A DNA stretch of 64,000 nucleotides, taken from Christiangramia forsetii KT0803 (lineage in GTDB: Bacteria; Bacteroidota; Bacteroidia; Flavobacteriales; Flavobacteriaceae). The notes below the pieces were generated by a model, which saw only the letters and a program-made list of their open reading frames with translations, did no database searches and was not told the origin of the DNA. This document shows positions 47,091-55,121 of this stretch, piece after piece (within the stretch, counting starts at the first letter, position 1; every line of letters starts with the position of its first letter). The translations under genes and the position numbers were made by a program. The stretch is from the NCBI RefSeq assembly GCF_000060345.1, contig NC_008571.1, positions 3,724,501-3,788,500 of the forward strand. Direction: 5' to 3'.

Positions 47091-47591
47091 TTGAAGAACC
47101 TACTAATTATACTTTTTATAATATCCGGCTGCTTAATCGCATCAGCGCAAGATAAACCTTTAGACAAATTGTTATCCAGGTATAATAGTGGAAAGGTTTC
47201 ATATATCTCTGTGGAAGAGTTGAAGATGAAATACTTGAATGATGCTGTGGTTATTTTGGATGCACGGGAAAAGATAGAGTATGATGTGAGCCATTTGCCC
47301 GAGGCAATATTTGTTGGGTATTCCAATTTTTCTGAGGATGAAGTCTCAAAGAGGTTTAAAGACAAATCTGCTTCTATCGTGGTCTACTGTTCTATAGGGA
47401 TTCGTTCAGAAAATATTGCTGAAAAACTTCAAAAAGCTGGTTATACAAATGTTTCAAATTTGTACGGTGGAATCTTTGAATGGAAAAATACAGGTTTTAA
47501 GGTTTTTTCCAACGGGAAAGAAACGAATAAAGTACATGCCTTCTCCAAAAACTGGGCGAAGTATCTAGAAAAAGGCGAAAAAATATATTAA
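47091..47591 (+). CDS. Exported rhodanese-domain protein
   Basis: A 166-residue protein with an N-terminal signal (MKNLLIILFIISGCLIASAQ; ISGC could serve as a lipobox) and one rhodanese domain. The active-site loop is C100-S-I-G-I-R-S and the CDC25-like VILDAREKIEYDVSHLPEAI precedes it. It is thus periplasmic or lipidated, unlike cytoplasmic sulfurtransferases. The start is TTG. The next gene begins directly after its stop codon. Arsenate reductases share rhodanese-like folds, so arsenic or sulfur chemistry is possible; not shown. Confidence 0.86.
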   Translation: MKNLLIILFIISGCLIASAQDKPLDKLLSRYNSGKVSYISVEELKMKYLNDAVVILDAREKIEYDVSHLPEAIFVGYSNFSEDEVSKRFKDKSASIVVYCSIGIRSENIAEKLQKAGYTNVSNLYGGIFEWKNTGFKVFSNGKETNKVHAFSKNWAKYLEKGEKIY

Positions 47592-48209
47592 GTGACTGAA
47601 ATAAATAAAGAAAAATTACTTCTCATATTTACAAAAAATCCGGTTGCCGGAAAAGTAAAGACCAGGCTGGCGAAAGATCTTGGAAATGAGAAAGCACTCG
47701 AAATCTATAAGTTTTTATTAGATCATTCTGCAAAATTTACTTCTTCTGTAAATGCTGCTAAACAGGTTCATTATTCCGATTCGGTTAATAACAATGATAT
47801 CTGGAATAATGAGATGTATTCAAAAAAGAAACAATTTGGGGAAGATCTTGGTGAGCGCATGCTGAATGCGTTCAAAAATGGATTTGAAGAGAATTATAAA
47901 AAGATAATTGTCATTGGAAGCGATATGTATGATATCGATTCTAATGATATTGAAAATGCTTTCGAGGAATTGGAAAATCACGAGTATGTAATTGGACCTG
48001 CTGAAGATGGCGGGTACTATCTATTCGGGATGAAATCCTTAAATTCGGACGTATTTAAAGATAAAGAATGGGGAACTTCCAGTGTTTTAAAAGATACTTT
48101 GAAAGATCTTAGTAATGAAGACGTCAAATTACTGGAATCCCGAAACGATGTAGATCTATTGGATGATATTAAAGATCATCCTGCATTTCAAAAATATATA
48201 ACTATATGA
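47592..48209 (+). CDS. TIGR04282-type arsenosugar biosynthesis glycosyltransferase
   Basis: A 205-residue CofC-like GT-A protein with the complete family set: LLLIFTKNPVAGKVKTRLAKDLG (nucleotide-binding loop, residues 9-31), GERMLNAFKNGF, VIGSDMYDI and VIGPAEDGGYYLFG. This group recurs with arsS and arsM. It likely transfers a sugar or nucleotide to the arsenoribose. The start is GTG, zero bases after the rhodanese stop, and it overlaps the phosphorylase gene by 4 bases (ATGA). Confidence 0.9.
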   Translation: MTEINKEKLLLIFTKNPVAGKVKTRLAKDLGNEKALEIYKFLLDHSAKFTSSVNAAKQVHYSDSVNNNDIWNNEMYSKKKQFGEDLGERMLNAFKNGFEENYKKIIVIGSDMYDIDSNDIENAFEELENHEYVIGPAEDGGYYLFGMKSLNSDVFKDKEWGTSSVLKDTLKDLSNEDVKLLESRNDVDLLDDIKDHPAFQKYITI

Positions 48210-49018
48210 CCGATAGAATAAACGAATCTGTAGATTATTTAAAATCCAAAGGCTTTGGTGAGCCGGAAGTCGGAATCATCTTAGGTACAGGCCTGGGGAA
48301 ACTTCTGGATGATGTAGAAATAGAAGTAGAAGCCAGTTATAACCATATACCTTATTTTCCAACCGCCACGGTAGAATTTCATAAAGGGAAGCTGATCTTC
48401 GGAACGCTACAAGGGAAAAAAGTAGTGGTGATGCAGGGCAGGTTTCATTTATATGAAGGTTACAGCCTGTTTGATGTTACCTTTCCGGTAAGGGTAATGA
48501 AGCGTTTGGGGATGAAAAGATTATTGGTTTCCAACGCATCAGGAGCAATTAATCTTGATTTTAAAGAGGGAGAATTAATGCTGATTGATGATCACATTAA
48601 TTTACAAGGTGGATCTCCTTTGGCTTTCCATGGTGTTGAAAAACTGGGAGAACGTTTTGTGGATATGAGCGAACCTTATGATGCTACCATGAACCAAATT
48701 TTTGAAGAAGCTGCCAAAAACCAGAATATCACTTTACATAAAGGAGTATATGCTTCGGTTGTTGGTCCGCAACTGGAAACCAGGGCAGAATATCGATTTT
48801 TGAAAATTATCGGTGCAGATGCAGTAGGAATGAGTACGGTACCGGAAATTATTGTGGCGAATCATTTGGGAATCCCGGTTTCAGCAATTTCTGTGATCAC
48901 AGATCAGGGTGATCCTGAGAATCTTGAAAAAGTGAATATTCAGAAGATACTCGCCAATGCGGCGAAAGCAGAACCTGATATGGTGAAATTATTTAAAGAA
49001 TTACTTCAGAAGATATAA
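48206..49018 (+). CDS. Purine nucleoside phosphorylase
   Basis: A 270-residue trimeric-type (PNP/MTAP family) enzyme: GIILGTGLGKLLDD (phosphate loop), GRFHLYEGY, VSNASGAINLDFKEGEL, VVGPQLETRAEYRFLKIIGADAVGMSTVPE. It cleaves purine nucleosides with phosphate to base and ribose-1-phosphate. Placement between the TIGR04282 gene (4-base overlap) and arsM strongly suggests it removes adenine from the dimethylarsinoyl-adenosine made by ArsS, leaving arsenoribose-1-phosphate; this is inference. General purine salvage is the alternative. Confidence 0.9.
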   Translation: MTDRINESVDYLKSKGFGEPEVGIILGTGLGKLLDDVEIEVEASYNHIPYFPTATVEFHKGKLIFGTLQGKKVVVMQGRFHLYEGYSLFDVTFPVRVMKRLGMKRLLVSNASGAINLDFKEGELMLIDDHINLQGGSPLAFHGVEKLGERFVDMSEPYDATMNQIFEEAAKNQNITLHKGVYASVVGPQLETRAEYRFLKIIGADAVGMSTVPEIIVANHLGIPVSAISVITDQGDPENLEKVNIQKILANAAKAEPDMVKLFKELLQKI

Positions 49019-49019
49019 C

Positions 49020-49988
49020 ATGAGTTATTTAGAAACGACCAAAGATGTATATAGAGACGCAGCATTAACTCCAGATGTTGGATTGTGTTGTACTACCAAT
49101 CCTGTTTGGGAATTACCGGGTTTAAAGATACCTAAGATCATGCAGGAGATGAATTATGGCTGCGGAACTACCGTGCATGCAAGAGATCTCACCAACGACC
49201 CCAGAATACTTTATGTAGGTGTAGGTGGAGGAATGGAGTTACTGCAGTTCGCTTATTTTTCAAGGCAAAAATCTGGTGTTGTAGGGATAGATGTAGTAGA
49301 TGAAATGCTGGAAGCTTCCAGAAAGAATTTCAAAGTAGCAGAAGAAATGAACCCGTGGTTCAAATCAGAATTTGTTGACCTTAAAAAAGGGGATGCCACA
49401 GATCTGCCTGTAGAAGATAATTCTATTGATGTAGCGGCTCAGAATTGTCTTTTCAATATTTTTAAAACTGAAGAGCTTACCAAGGCTTTGAAGGAAATGT
49501 ATCGGGTATTGAAGCCGCATGGGAAACTTGTAATGAGTGATCCTACTTGTGAGCAGGAGATGAATGACGAGTTGAGAAACGATGAAAGACTACGTGCATT
49601 ATGTCTTAGCGGAAGCTTATCTATCAAAGATTATGTAAAGGCACTAACCGATGCAGGTTTTGGTACAATTGAAATTAGGGCGAGAAAACCATACAGAATT
49701 CTGGATCCAAAAAACTATCCTACTGAAGAACTCGTATATATAGAGTCTATTGAAGTTGCGGCGATCAAAGATCCAATGCCGGAGGATGGCCCCTGTATCT
49801 TCACCGGAAAGGCGGCAATTTATTATGGACAGGAAGATCTTTTTGATGATAAAAAAGGACATATTTTACTAAAAAATCAACCTTTAGCAATTTGCGATAA
49901 AACAGCAAATGCTTTAGCCGACTTAGGTCGCGATGATATTTATATCAGTGAGTCTACTTTTCATTATGATGGAGGAGGCTGCTGTTAA
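49020..49988 (+). CDS. arsM: Arsenite methyltransferase ArsM, arsenosugar type
   Basis: A 322-residue SAM methyltransferase. The SAM motif is YVGVGGGMELLQF (65-77). Arsenic-binding cysteines typical of this subtype are C23-C24 (GLCCTTNP), C48 (GCG), C143, C177 and C195, and the protein ends GGGCC. The NPVWELPGLKIPKIMQEMNYGCG segment is specific to the arsenosugar-linked ArsM. It methylates As(III) to dimethylarsenite for ArsS. It starts one base after the phosphorylase gene. Confidence 0.94.
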   Translation: MSYLETTKDVYRDAALTPDVGLCCTTNPVWELPGLKIPKIMQEMNYGCGTTVHARDLTNDPRILYVGVGGGMELLQFAYFSRQKSGVVGIDVVDEMLEASRKNFKVAEEMNPWFKSEFVDLKKGDATDLPVEDNSIDVAAQNCLFNIFKTEELTKALKEMYRVLKPHGKLVMSDPTCEQEMNDELRNDERLRALCLSGSLSIKDYVKALTDAGFGTIEIRARKPYRILDPKNYPTEELVYIESIEVAAIKDPMPEDGPCIFTGKAAIYYGQEDLFDDKKGHILLKNQPLAICDKTANALADLGRDDIYISESTFHYDGGGCC

Positions 49989-50005
49989 TTTTTAAAATTT
50001 AAACT

Positions 50006-50803
50006 ATGAAAAAGTTATTTTTAAGTTTTGCAATTCTAATTTCAGGAGCATGTATGTTTGCTTCCTGTAATCTTATTTCCAGTGCGGGATTAAACAGTAA
50101 AGGATTGCCTACTCCAGATGCTTCTGAACAATCGAGCACAGATAATTCAGAACAAATTGTGGATCACAGTATATGGGATGAACTTCTGAAAAAACATGTA
50201 AAGGAAAACGGACTGGTAGATTATAAAGGTTTTAAGAACGATCGTGAAAAACTGGATAAATACCTGAAAATGCTTTCTTCAAAAAATCCTTCGGAAGACT
50301 GGGGAGCAAACGAGTTACTTGCTTACTATATCAATCTTTATAATGCCTATACGGTAGATCTTATATTGAGAAATTATCCAGTAAAAAGTATTAAAGATAT
50401 TGATAGTCCATGGACAGAAGAATTTGTAAAAGTTGGGGATACCGAAATTTCTCTTGGCGGAATTGAGAACAGCGTGTTGCGTAAAATGAATGAACCAAGA
50501 ATTCATTTTGCTATTAATTGTGCTTCCATTTCATGTCCGAAACTTATGAACTGGGCCTATACAGCTGATAAAATTGATAAGCAGTTGGACCAGGCAACCA
50601 AAGAATTTATCAATTCAGACAAAAATGAGATTACGGCCAATTCAGCTAAATTATCATCAATTTTTGACTGGTATAAAAAAGATTATACAGAATCTGGGAT
50701 GAGTATTATTGAATATGTGAATCAATATTCCAATACGAAGATTAATTCTGGAACTAAGACTACCTATAAAGATTATAACTGGAACCTGAATGATACGAAA
50801 TAG
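50006..50803 (+). CDS. DUF547 lipoprotein
   Basis: A 265-residue lipoprotein (lipobox MFASC, lipidated C21) with a Ser/Thr-rich linker and then a DUF547 domain: LVDYKGFKNDREKLDKYLKML, LLAYYINLYNAYTVDLILRNYPVKSIKDI, INCASISCPKL and the closing FDWYKKDY. The conserved NCAS-SCP cysteines may form a disulfide or an active site. DUF547 proteins are common neighbours of arsenosugar genes in my recollection. It lies 17 bases after arsM and 5 before the next glycosyltransferase gene. The function is unknown. Confidence 0.86.
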   Translation: MKKLFLSFAILISGACMFASCNLISSAGLNSKGLPTPDASEQSSTDNSEQIVDHSIWDELLKKHVKENGLVDYKGFKNDREKLDKYLKMLSSKNPSEDWGANELLAYYINLYNAYTVDLILRNYPVKSIKDIDSPWTEEFVKVGDTEISLGGIENSVLRKMNEPRIHFAINCASISCPKLMNWAYTADKIDKQLDQATKEFINSDKNEITANSAKLSSIFDWYKKDYTESGMSIIEYVNQYSNTKINSGTKTTYKDYNWNLNDTK

Positions 50804-50808
50804 GTTTT

Positions 50809-51495
50809 ATGATTAGTATTATCATTCCGGCGTATAATGAAGAAGAACAGCTTCCTGTGTTGTTAAAGCATCTCGAAGCTGTTTCCTCGGGTTATATTTC
50901 TGAAATATTAATCGTGGATGGTGGAAGTACTGATAATACTGCTGAAATTTCCAGAAATCATCCAAAAGTATTCTATGTACCTTCAGAAAAAGGTAGGGCC
51001 GTTCAAATGAATACCGGTGCAAAACTTGCCCGGGGAAAAATACTTTACTTTTTACATGCAGATAGTTTGCCGCCCAAAAATTTTGATTCTTTAATTGTAA
51101 ATGAATTCAAAAATGGTAATAAGGCCGGCTGTTTTCAAATGAAATTTGATAAAGATCACTGGTGGCTTAATCTAATGGGGCACTTTACAAAAGTGAACCA
51201 CATTACCTGTAGAGGAGGTGATCAATCCCTGTTTGTTGAAAAAAATCTTTTTGATGAAATTGGTGGTTTTAATGAGACGTACAGGGTATATGAAGACAAT
51301 GAGATTATTAGAAGACTTTATAAAAAGAAACAGTTTACGGTAATTAAAAGCTGGATCACTACCTCAGCGCGCCTCTACGAAAGAATGGGAGTTTGGAATA
51401 CACAGTGGTTTTTTATTGAAATTTACTGGAAAAGAAGGCGTGGAGCTTCACCCGAAGAACTCTACAATCACTACTACAAAAGGCTTAGTTCCTGA
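50809..51495 (+). CDS. TIGR04283-type arsenosugar biosynthesis glycosyltransferase
   Basis: A 228-residue GT2 enzyme: MISIIIPAYNEEEQLP, the first aspartates in VDGGSTDNTAEI, the DxD motif region HADSLPP and RGGDQSLFVEKNLFDEIGGFNE, the family signature, then EIYWKRRRGASPEELY at the end. It is the glyco_like_mftF type that occurs with arsM, arsS and TIGR04282 proteins. It probably adds a glycosyl unit to the arsenoribose. Last plus-strand gene of the core cluster, overlapping the convergent glycosidase-like gene by 11 bases. Confidence 0.91.
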   Translation: MISIIIPAYNEEEQLPVLLKHLEAVSSGYISEILIVDGGSTDNTAEISRNHPKVFYVPSEKGRAVQMNTGAKLARGKILYFLHADSLPPKNFDSLIVNEFKNGNKAGCFQMKFDKDHWWLNLMGHFTKVNHITCRGGDQSLFVEKNLFDEIGGFNETYRVYEDNEIIRRLYKKKQFTVIKSWITTSARLYERMGVWNTQWFFIEIYWKRRRGASPEELYNHYYKRLSS

Positions 51496-52522
51496 ATTTT
51501 TCATAGTATTCTTTAATTATATTTTCAGCAGGTTTATTTTGGGGGGTAAAACGGTTATTATCTAGTCCGCCAGAAGTTTCATGCTGATGCCATTTCCAAA
51601 TATAACCGCCGGCAAACCAGCTTTGGGTCCAGAACTCTTCATAGATAACTTTCAGCGCCCTCGCTTGTAGACTATGGTTTGTCCCAATAATATCCCTATT
51701 TGAATTCCAGGGTTCTTTTAAAGAATAATCAATACTTCTATAACCATATTCTGTAAATACCACCTGCTTATCATAATTAGAAGACAGCTTTTCAAGCATT
51801 ATTTTATGCTTTTCCCACCCCTGCTTGATCTCTTCTTCAGTAGGAGAAATCTTTTCACTTAAAGGGAAATAAGCATCTACACCAATATAATCTAATTGTT
51901 TCCACAGATCTATCTTATCAGCTTTATCCCAGTTTTCGGCATATACCAATTTTCCATTGTAAACTTTTCGAATATCTACAATAAGTTCTTTCCAGAATTG
52001 AGGTCTGGAATTTACAAAGTTGTACAATTCTGTGCCAATGCATAAAATCTCAATATGGTGCTTTTCCGAGATCTTTGCATAGAGCATCATGTATTCTTTA
52101 TACGAAGCTTCAAATTGCTTCCATTCAGCTTCCGAAGAAAATTTGAGATTACCAGTGAAATCCCCATTTCTTAACCAGATGTGAGGCTTCATCATAATTT
52201 TCAAATTTTGCTCTTTCAAAAGCAAAATAGCCTGTTCTATGCCCTCAGCTTTTTCGCCAAACCACTGCCGTTCTATATTAAAGATCAATTCAGGGTTTTC
52301 CTTATTCCGCATAAAGGCATAGGGCATAAGTGCTACGGCATTAGCATTGATATTTATAATTGGATCCAGATGATTTGAATGAAGGCTGTCCCGGGAAGCT
52401 ACAAGACTAATCCCGTTGATTTTTTCCTTGTTATTAGAACTCTGGCAGGAACAAAGAAAGAGGGAGCCTATCAGCAATAAATAATTCAGGGAATTTCTGG
52501 TAAAGAAAAATTCAAATTTCAC
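51485..52522 (-). CDS. GH113-like glycosidase lipoprotein
   Basis: A 345-residue lipoprotein (lipobox LFLCSC) with a TIM-barrel pattern close to GH113/DUF-type glycosidases. The acid/base glutamate is in LCIGTELYNF and the nucleophile in VVFTEYGYRSIDY; KIMMKPHIWLRNGDF and YIGVDAYFPLSE are other strand ends. The start is GTG. GH113 enzymes cleave beta-mannan, but the family range is wide, so the substrate stays open. Monocistronic, convergent with the arsenosugar cluster. Confidence 0.8.
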   Translation of the reverse strand: MKFEFFFTRNSLNYLLLIGSLFLCSCQSSNNKEKINGISLVASRDSLHSNHLDPIININANAVALMPYAFMRNKENPELIFNIERQWFGEKAEGIEQAILLLKEQNLKIMMKPHIWLRNGDFTGNLKFSSEAEWKQFEASYKEYMMLYAKISEKHHIEILCIGTELYNFVNSRPQFWKELIVDIRKVYNGKLVYAENWDKADKIDLWKQLDYIGVDAYFPLSEKISPTEEEIKQGWEKHKIMLEKLSSNYDKQVVFTEYGYRSIDYSLKEPWNSNRDIIGTNHSLQARALKVIYEEFWTQSWFAGGYIWKWHQHETSGGLDNNRFTPQNKPAENIIKEYYEKFRN

Positions 52523-52616
52523 GCTTAATTCAAATTAAAATAAAGGGCTTTGCATACTGGTAAAAGCTTGAAATGATCCATGATCAAATTTAATTAGAAA
52601 TAAGCAAATTAATATC

Positions 52617-53573
52617 TTAATTAGGTCTTTGATACGACTTTTCCGGGTTTTTCTTATTCACACTTTCAAACTGACGCTGCATTTGTTTCACCGTTAAAGT
52701 ACTGCCATCAGGACTCCAGCCGGGAGGGCCAAATACGTACATGAATCTTTCTTTAAAATTTTCCCCATTTTTTACATCTTTCCAAATGTCTTTAAATTCA
52801 TGGGTCAGAATGATCAGCGGATTATAGGAATTGGGAGCATGGGTCACTCCGTATTTTACTTCGATACTTTCATCAAATTCTTTCCAGGTACCAAACATCC
52901 TGTCGAAAATATTAAGAATCCCTCCATGATTTTTATCCAGATATTCTACGTTTTGAGAATGGTGTACCTGGTGCATGGTATGCGTATTCAGGAACTTTTC
53001 AAAAAAGCCCAATTTGGGAATGTATTGAGAATGTAACTGGAATTGCCATAAGGACTCGATACCTAAACAAATAATAACCATCTCTACCGGAAAACCAATC
53101 GCAGGTAACCACATATAAAAGAAAGGTTTATAAACAAGGGTAAACCAGCCATTCCTGATGCCCGTTCCGAGATTAAAATTATCTGAAGAGTGATGTACAA
53201 TATGTGCGGCCCAGAAAATTCTTATTTCATGATTGGCCCGGTGAAACCAGTAATATGCAAAATCATCTCCAAGCATACATAAACCCCAGAAATACCATTG
53301 GTATCCAAAGGATTCATATCCAAAAATATTAGTGTGTACACCATTCACTACGGGATTAAAGAGTGCATACACCGATTCAAATAAGAAAATCATGAAAACC
53401 ACCTTTAACAGTGGGGATATAATAGCAGTTCCAATTCCCATAGATCCGCTTGCCATAAGATCTTTCCAAGAATATAATTCCTTATTTCCATCATGATGGC
53501 TATAAGAAAGTTCTAGTAAGATTAATGCTATAAAGCATGGAACTCCATAAATCAAGGGATTCGTTAAATCCAT
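52617..53573 (-). CDS. Sterol desaturase/fatty acid hydroxylase family membrane enzyme
   Basis: A 318-residue di-iron membrane protein with about four helices and the three histidine boxes: HRANHE, HIVHHSSDNFN and HQVHHSQNVEYLDKNHGG. Members hydroxylate or desaturate lipids, cleave alkylglycerol ethers or modify carotenoids. The neighbouring arsenic genes and GT2/LAB_N genes point towards lipid modification, possibly of an arsenolipid, but this is speculative. It lies divergent from the FAD oxidoreductase gene at a 258-base distance in which I see no clear promoter, hairpin or RNA. Confidence 0.87.
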   Translation of the reverse strand: MDLTNPLIYGVPCFIALILLELSYSHHDGNKELYSWKDLMASGSMGIGTAIISPLLKVVFMIFLFESVYALFNPVVNGVHTNIFGYESFGYQWYFWGLCMLGDDFAYYWFHRANHEIRIFWAAHIVHHSSDNFNLGTGIRNGWFTLVYKPFFYMWLPAIGFPVEMVIICLGIESLWQFQLHSQYIPKLGFFEKFLNTHTMHQVHHSQNVEYLDKNHGGILNIFDRMFGTWKEFDESIEVKYGVTHAPNSYNPLIILTHEFKDIWKDVKNGENFKERFMYVFGPPGWSPDGSTLTVKQMQRQFESVNKKNPEKSYQRPN

Positions 53574-53831
53574 AAAAAGTACAGGCTAAATTTAATTCAA
53601 CATTAGATGTAATCTCAGCTTTTTAATTCGTCTAAAAAAGTGAAATAAAAAGTAGGGGCTTAAAGTAATTTAATTATGGAGATTGATCGTATCAATCTTT
53701 TATTATTTAGATTAAATTTTGAGATATTAATTTAATCCAGGCTTATCTTGGTAATCCTTAACTTTTCTTATTACTTTACTAAAGTTAATACGTTGGTTTC
53801 TTACCTGCTATTCTTCTAGATCATAAAATTA

Positions 53832-55121
53832 ATGAGTCATATTGTAATTATTGGTAACGGAATTTCAGGGATCACTGCTGCGAGGCATATCCGGAAACGT
53901 TCCGATCACAGGATTACTGTGGTTTCAGGCGAATCAGATTATTTTTTTTCCCGTACCGCCCTAATGTATGTATATATGGGACATATGAAGTGGGACCACT
54001 TAAAACCTTATGAAGACTGGTTTTGGGAGAAGAATAGAATTGAATTAAAGAAAGCCTGGGTAGAACAAATAGATTTTAAGAAAAAGAAATTGCGTTTTTC
54101 TTCGGGAGAGCCTTTGGAATATGATAAGCTCGTAATTGCCACAGGTTCTGTTTATAATAAATTTGGTTGGGAGGGACAGGATCTTAAAGGAGTTCAGGGA
54201 CTGGTTACGAAACAGGACCTTATTGAACTCGAAGAGAATACTCCTTATACAAAAAAAGCCGTTATCATTGGAGGAGGTTTAATTGGTGTTGAGCTTGCTG
54301 AAATGCTTAGGACTCGTAAGATAGAAGTTACTTTTTTGGTTCGTGAAAAAGCTTTTTGGAGTAGTGTATTACCGCTTCCAAATGCAAAGCTGATTTCAGA
54401 CCATATTAAGTCTCATGGGGTAGATCTAAGGCATAATACCGAATTGGATAAAATTCTTTCCGATGAAAATGGAAGAGTAAGAGCTGTGAAAACTAAAGAT
54501 GGCAAAGAAATAGACTGTCAGCTTGTAGGGCTTTGCGCGGGAGTACGACCTAATATAGACTTTTTAAAAGATTCAGATTTGGAAACCGATAAGGGTATCT
54601 TGGTAAATGAATTTCTGGAAACCAATATTCCAGACGTTTATTCTATTGGGGATTGCGCTCAACAAAAAACGACCATAGGTTTAAGAAAACCAGTGGAAGC
54701 TGTGTGGTATACAGGGAGAATCATGGGGGAGACACTTGCCTATACTTTAACCGGAGAGCGAACCGCCTATCAACCGGGAAATTGGTTTAATTCAGCTAAA
54801 TTTTTTGATATAGAGTATCAAACTTATGGCTGGGTTTGGCCGAGGCCGAAAAACAATGAACAACACTTTCACTGGCAACATGAGTCGGGATTAAAAGCCA
54901 TTACCATTTCCTATAATTCTGAAATCAATGAATTTTTGGGTGTTAACACCTTCGGAATACGAATGAGACAGGAAGTGATAAACCTATGGCTGGACGAACA
55001 TCGAAAGATAGATCATGTTCTTGCAAACCTGAAACTTGCAAATTTTGATCCCGAGTTTTACGACCGACACGAAAAAGAGATTTTCAGAAGTTTTAAAAAT
55101 AATTTAGAGAAAGCATACTAA
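53832..55121 (+). CDS. FAD/NAD(P)-dependent oxidoreductase
   Basis: A 429-residue flavoprotein of the pyridine-nucleotide-disulfide type without redox cysteines. The FAD fingerprint is GNGISGITAARHI (8-20), the NAD(P) Rossmann motif is VIIGGGLIGVELAEML (about 143-158), and DVYSIGDCAQ closes the FAD site. The C-terminal ~110 residues (FFDIEYQTYGWVWPRPKNN...) are unusual compared with nitrite- or rubredoxin-reductases. It overlaps the next gene by one base (TAATG), so it probably feeds electrons to that membrane Fe-S protein. Confidence 0.88.
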   Translation: MSHIVIIGNGISGITAARHIRKRSDHRITVVSGESDYFFSRTALMYVYMGHMKWDHLKPYEDWFWEKNRIELKKAWVEQIDFKKKKLRFSSGEPLEYDKLVIATGSVYNKFGWEGQDLKGVQGLVTKQDLIELEENTPYTKKAVIIGGGLIGVELAEMLRTRKIEVTFLVREKAFWSSVLPLPNAKLISDHIKSHGVDLRHNTELDKILSDENGRVRAVKTKDGKEIDCQLVGLCAGVRPNIDFLKDSDLETDKGILVNEFLETNIPDVYSIGDCAQQKTTIGLRKPVEAVWYTGRIMGETLAYTLTGERTAYQPGNWFNSAKFFDIEYQTYGWVWPRPKNNEQHFHWQHESGLKAITISYNSEINEFLGVNTFGIRMRQEVINLWLDEHRKIDHVLANLKLANFDPEFYDRHEKEIFRSFKNNLEKAY

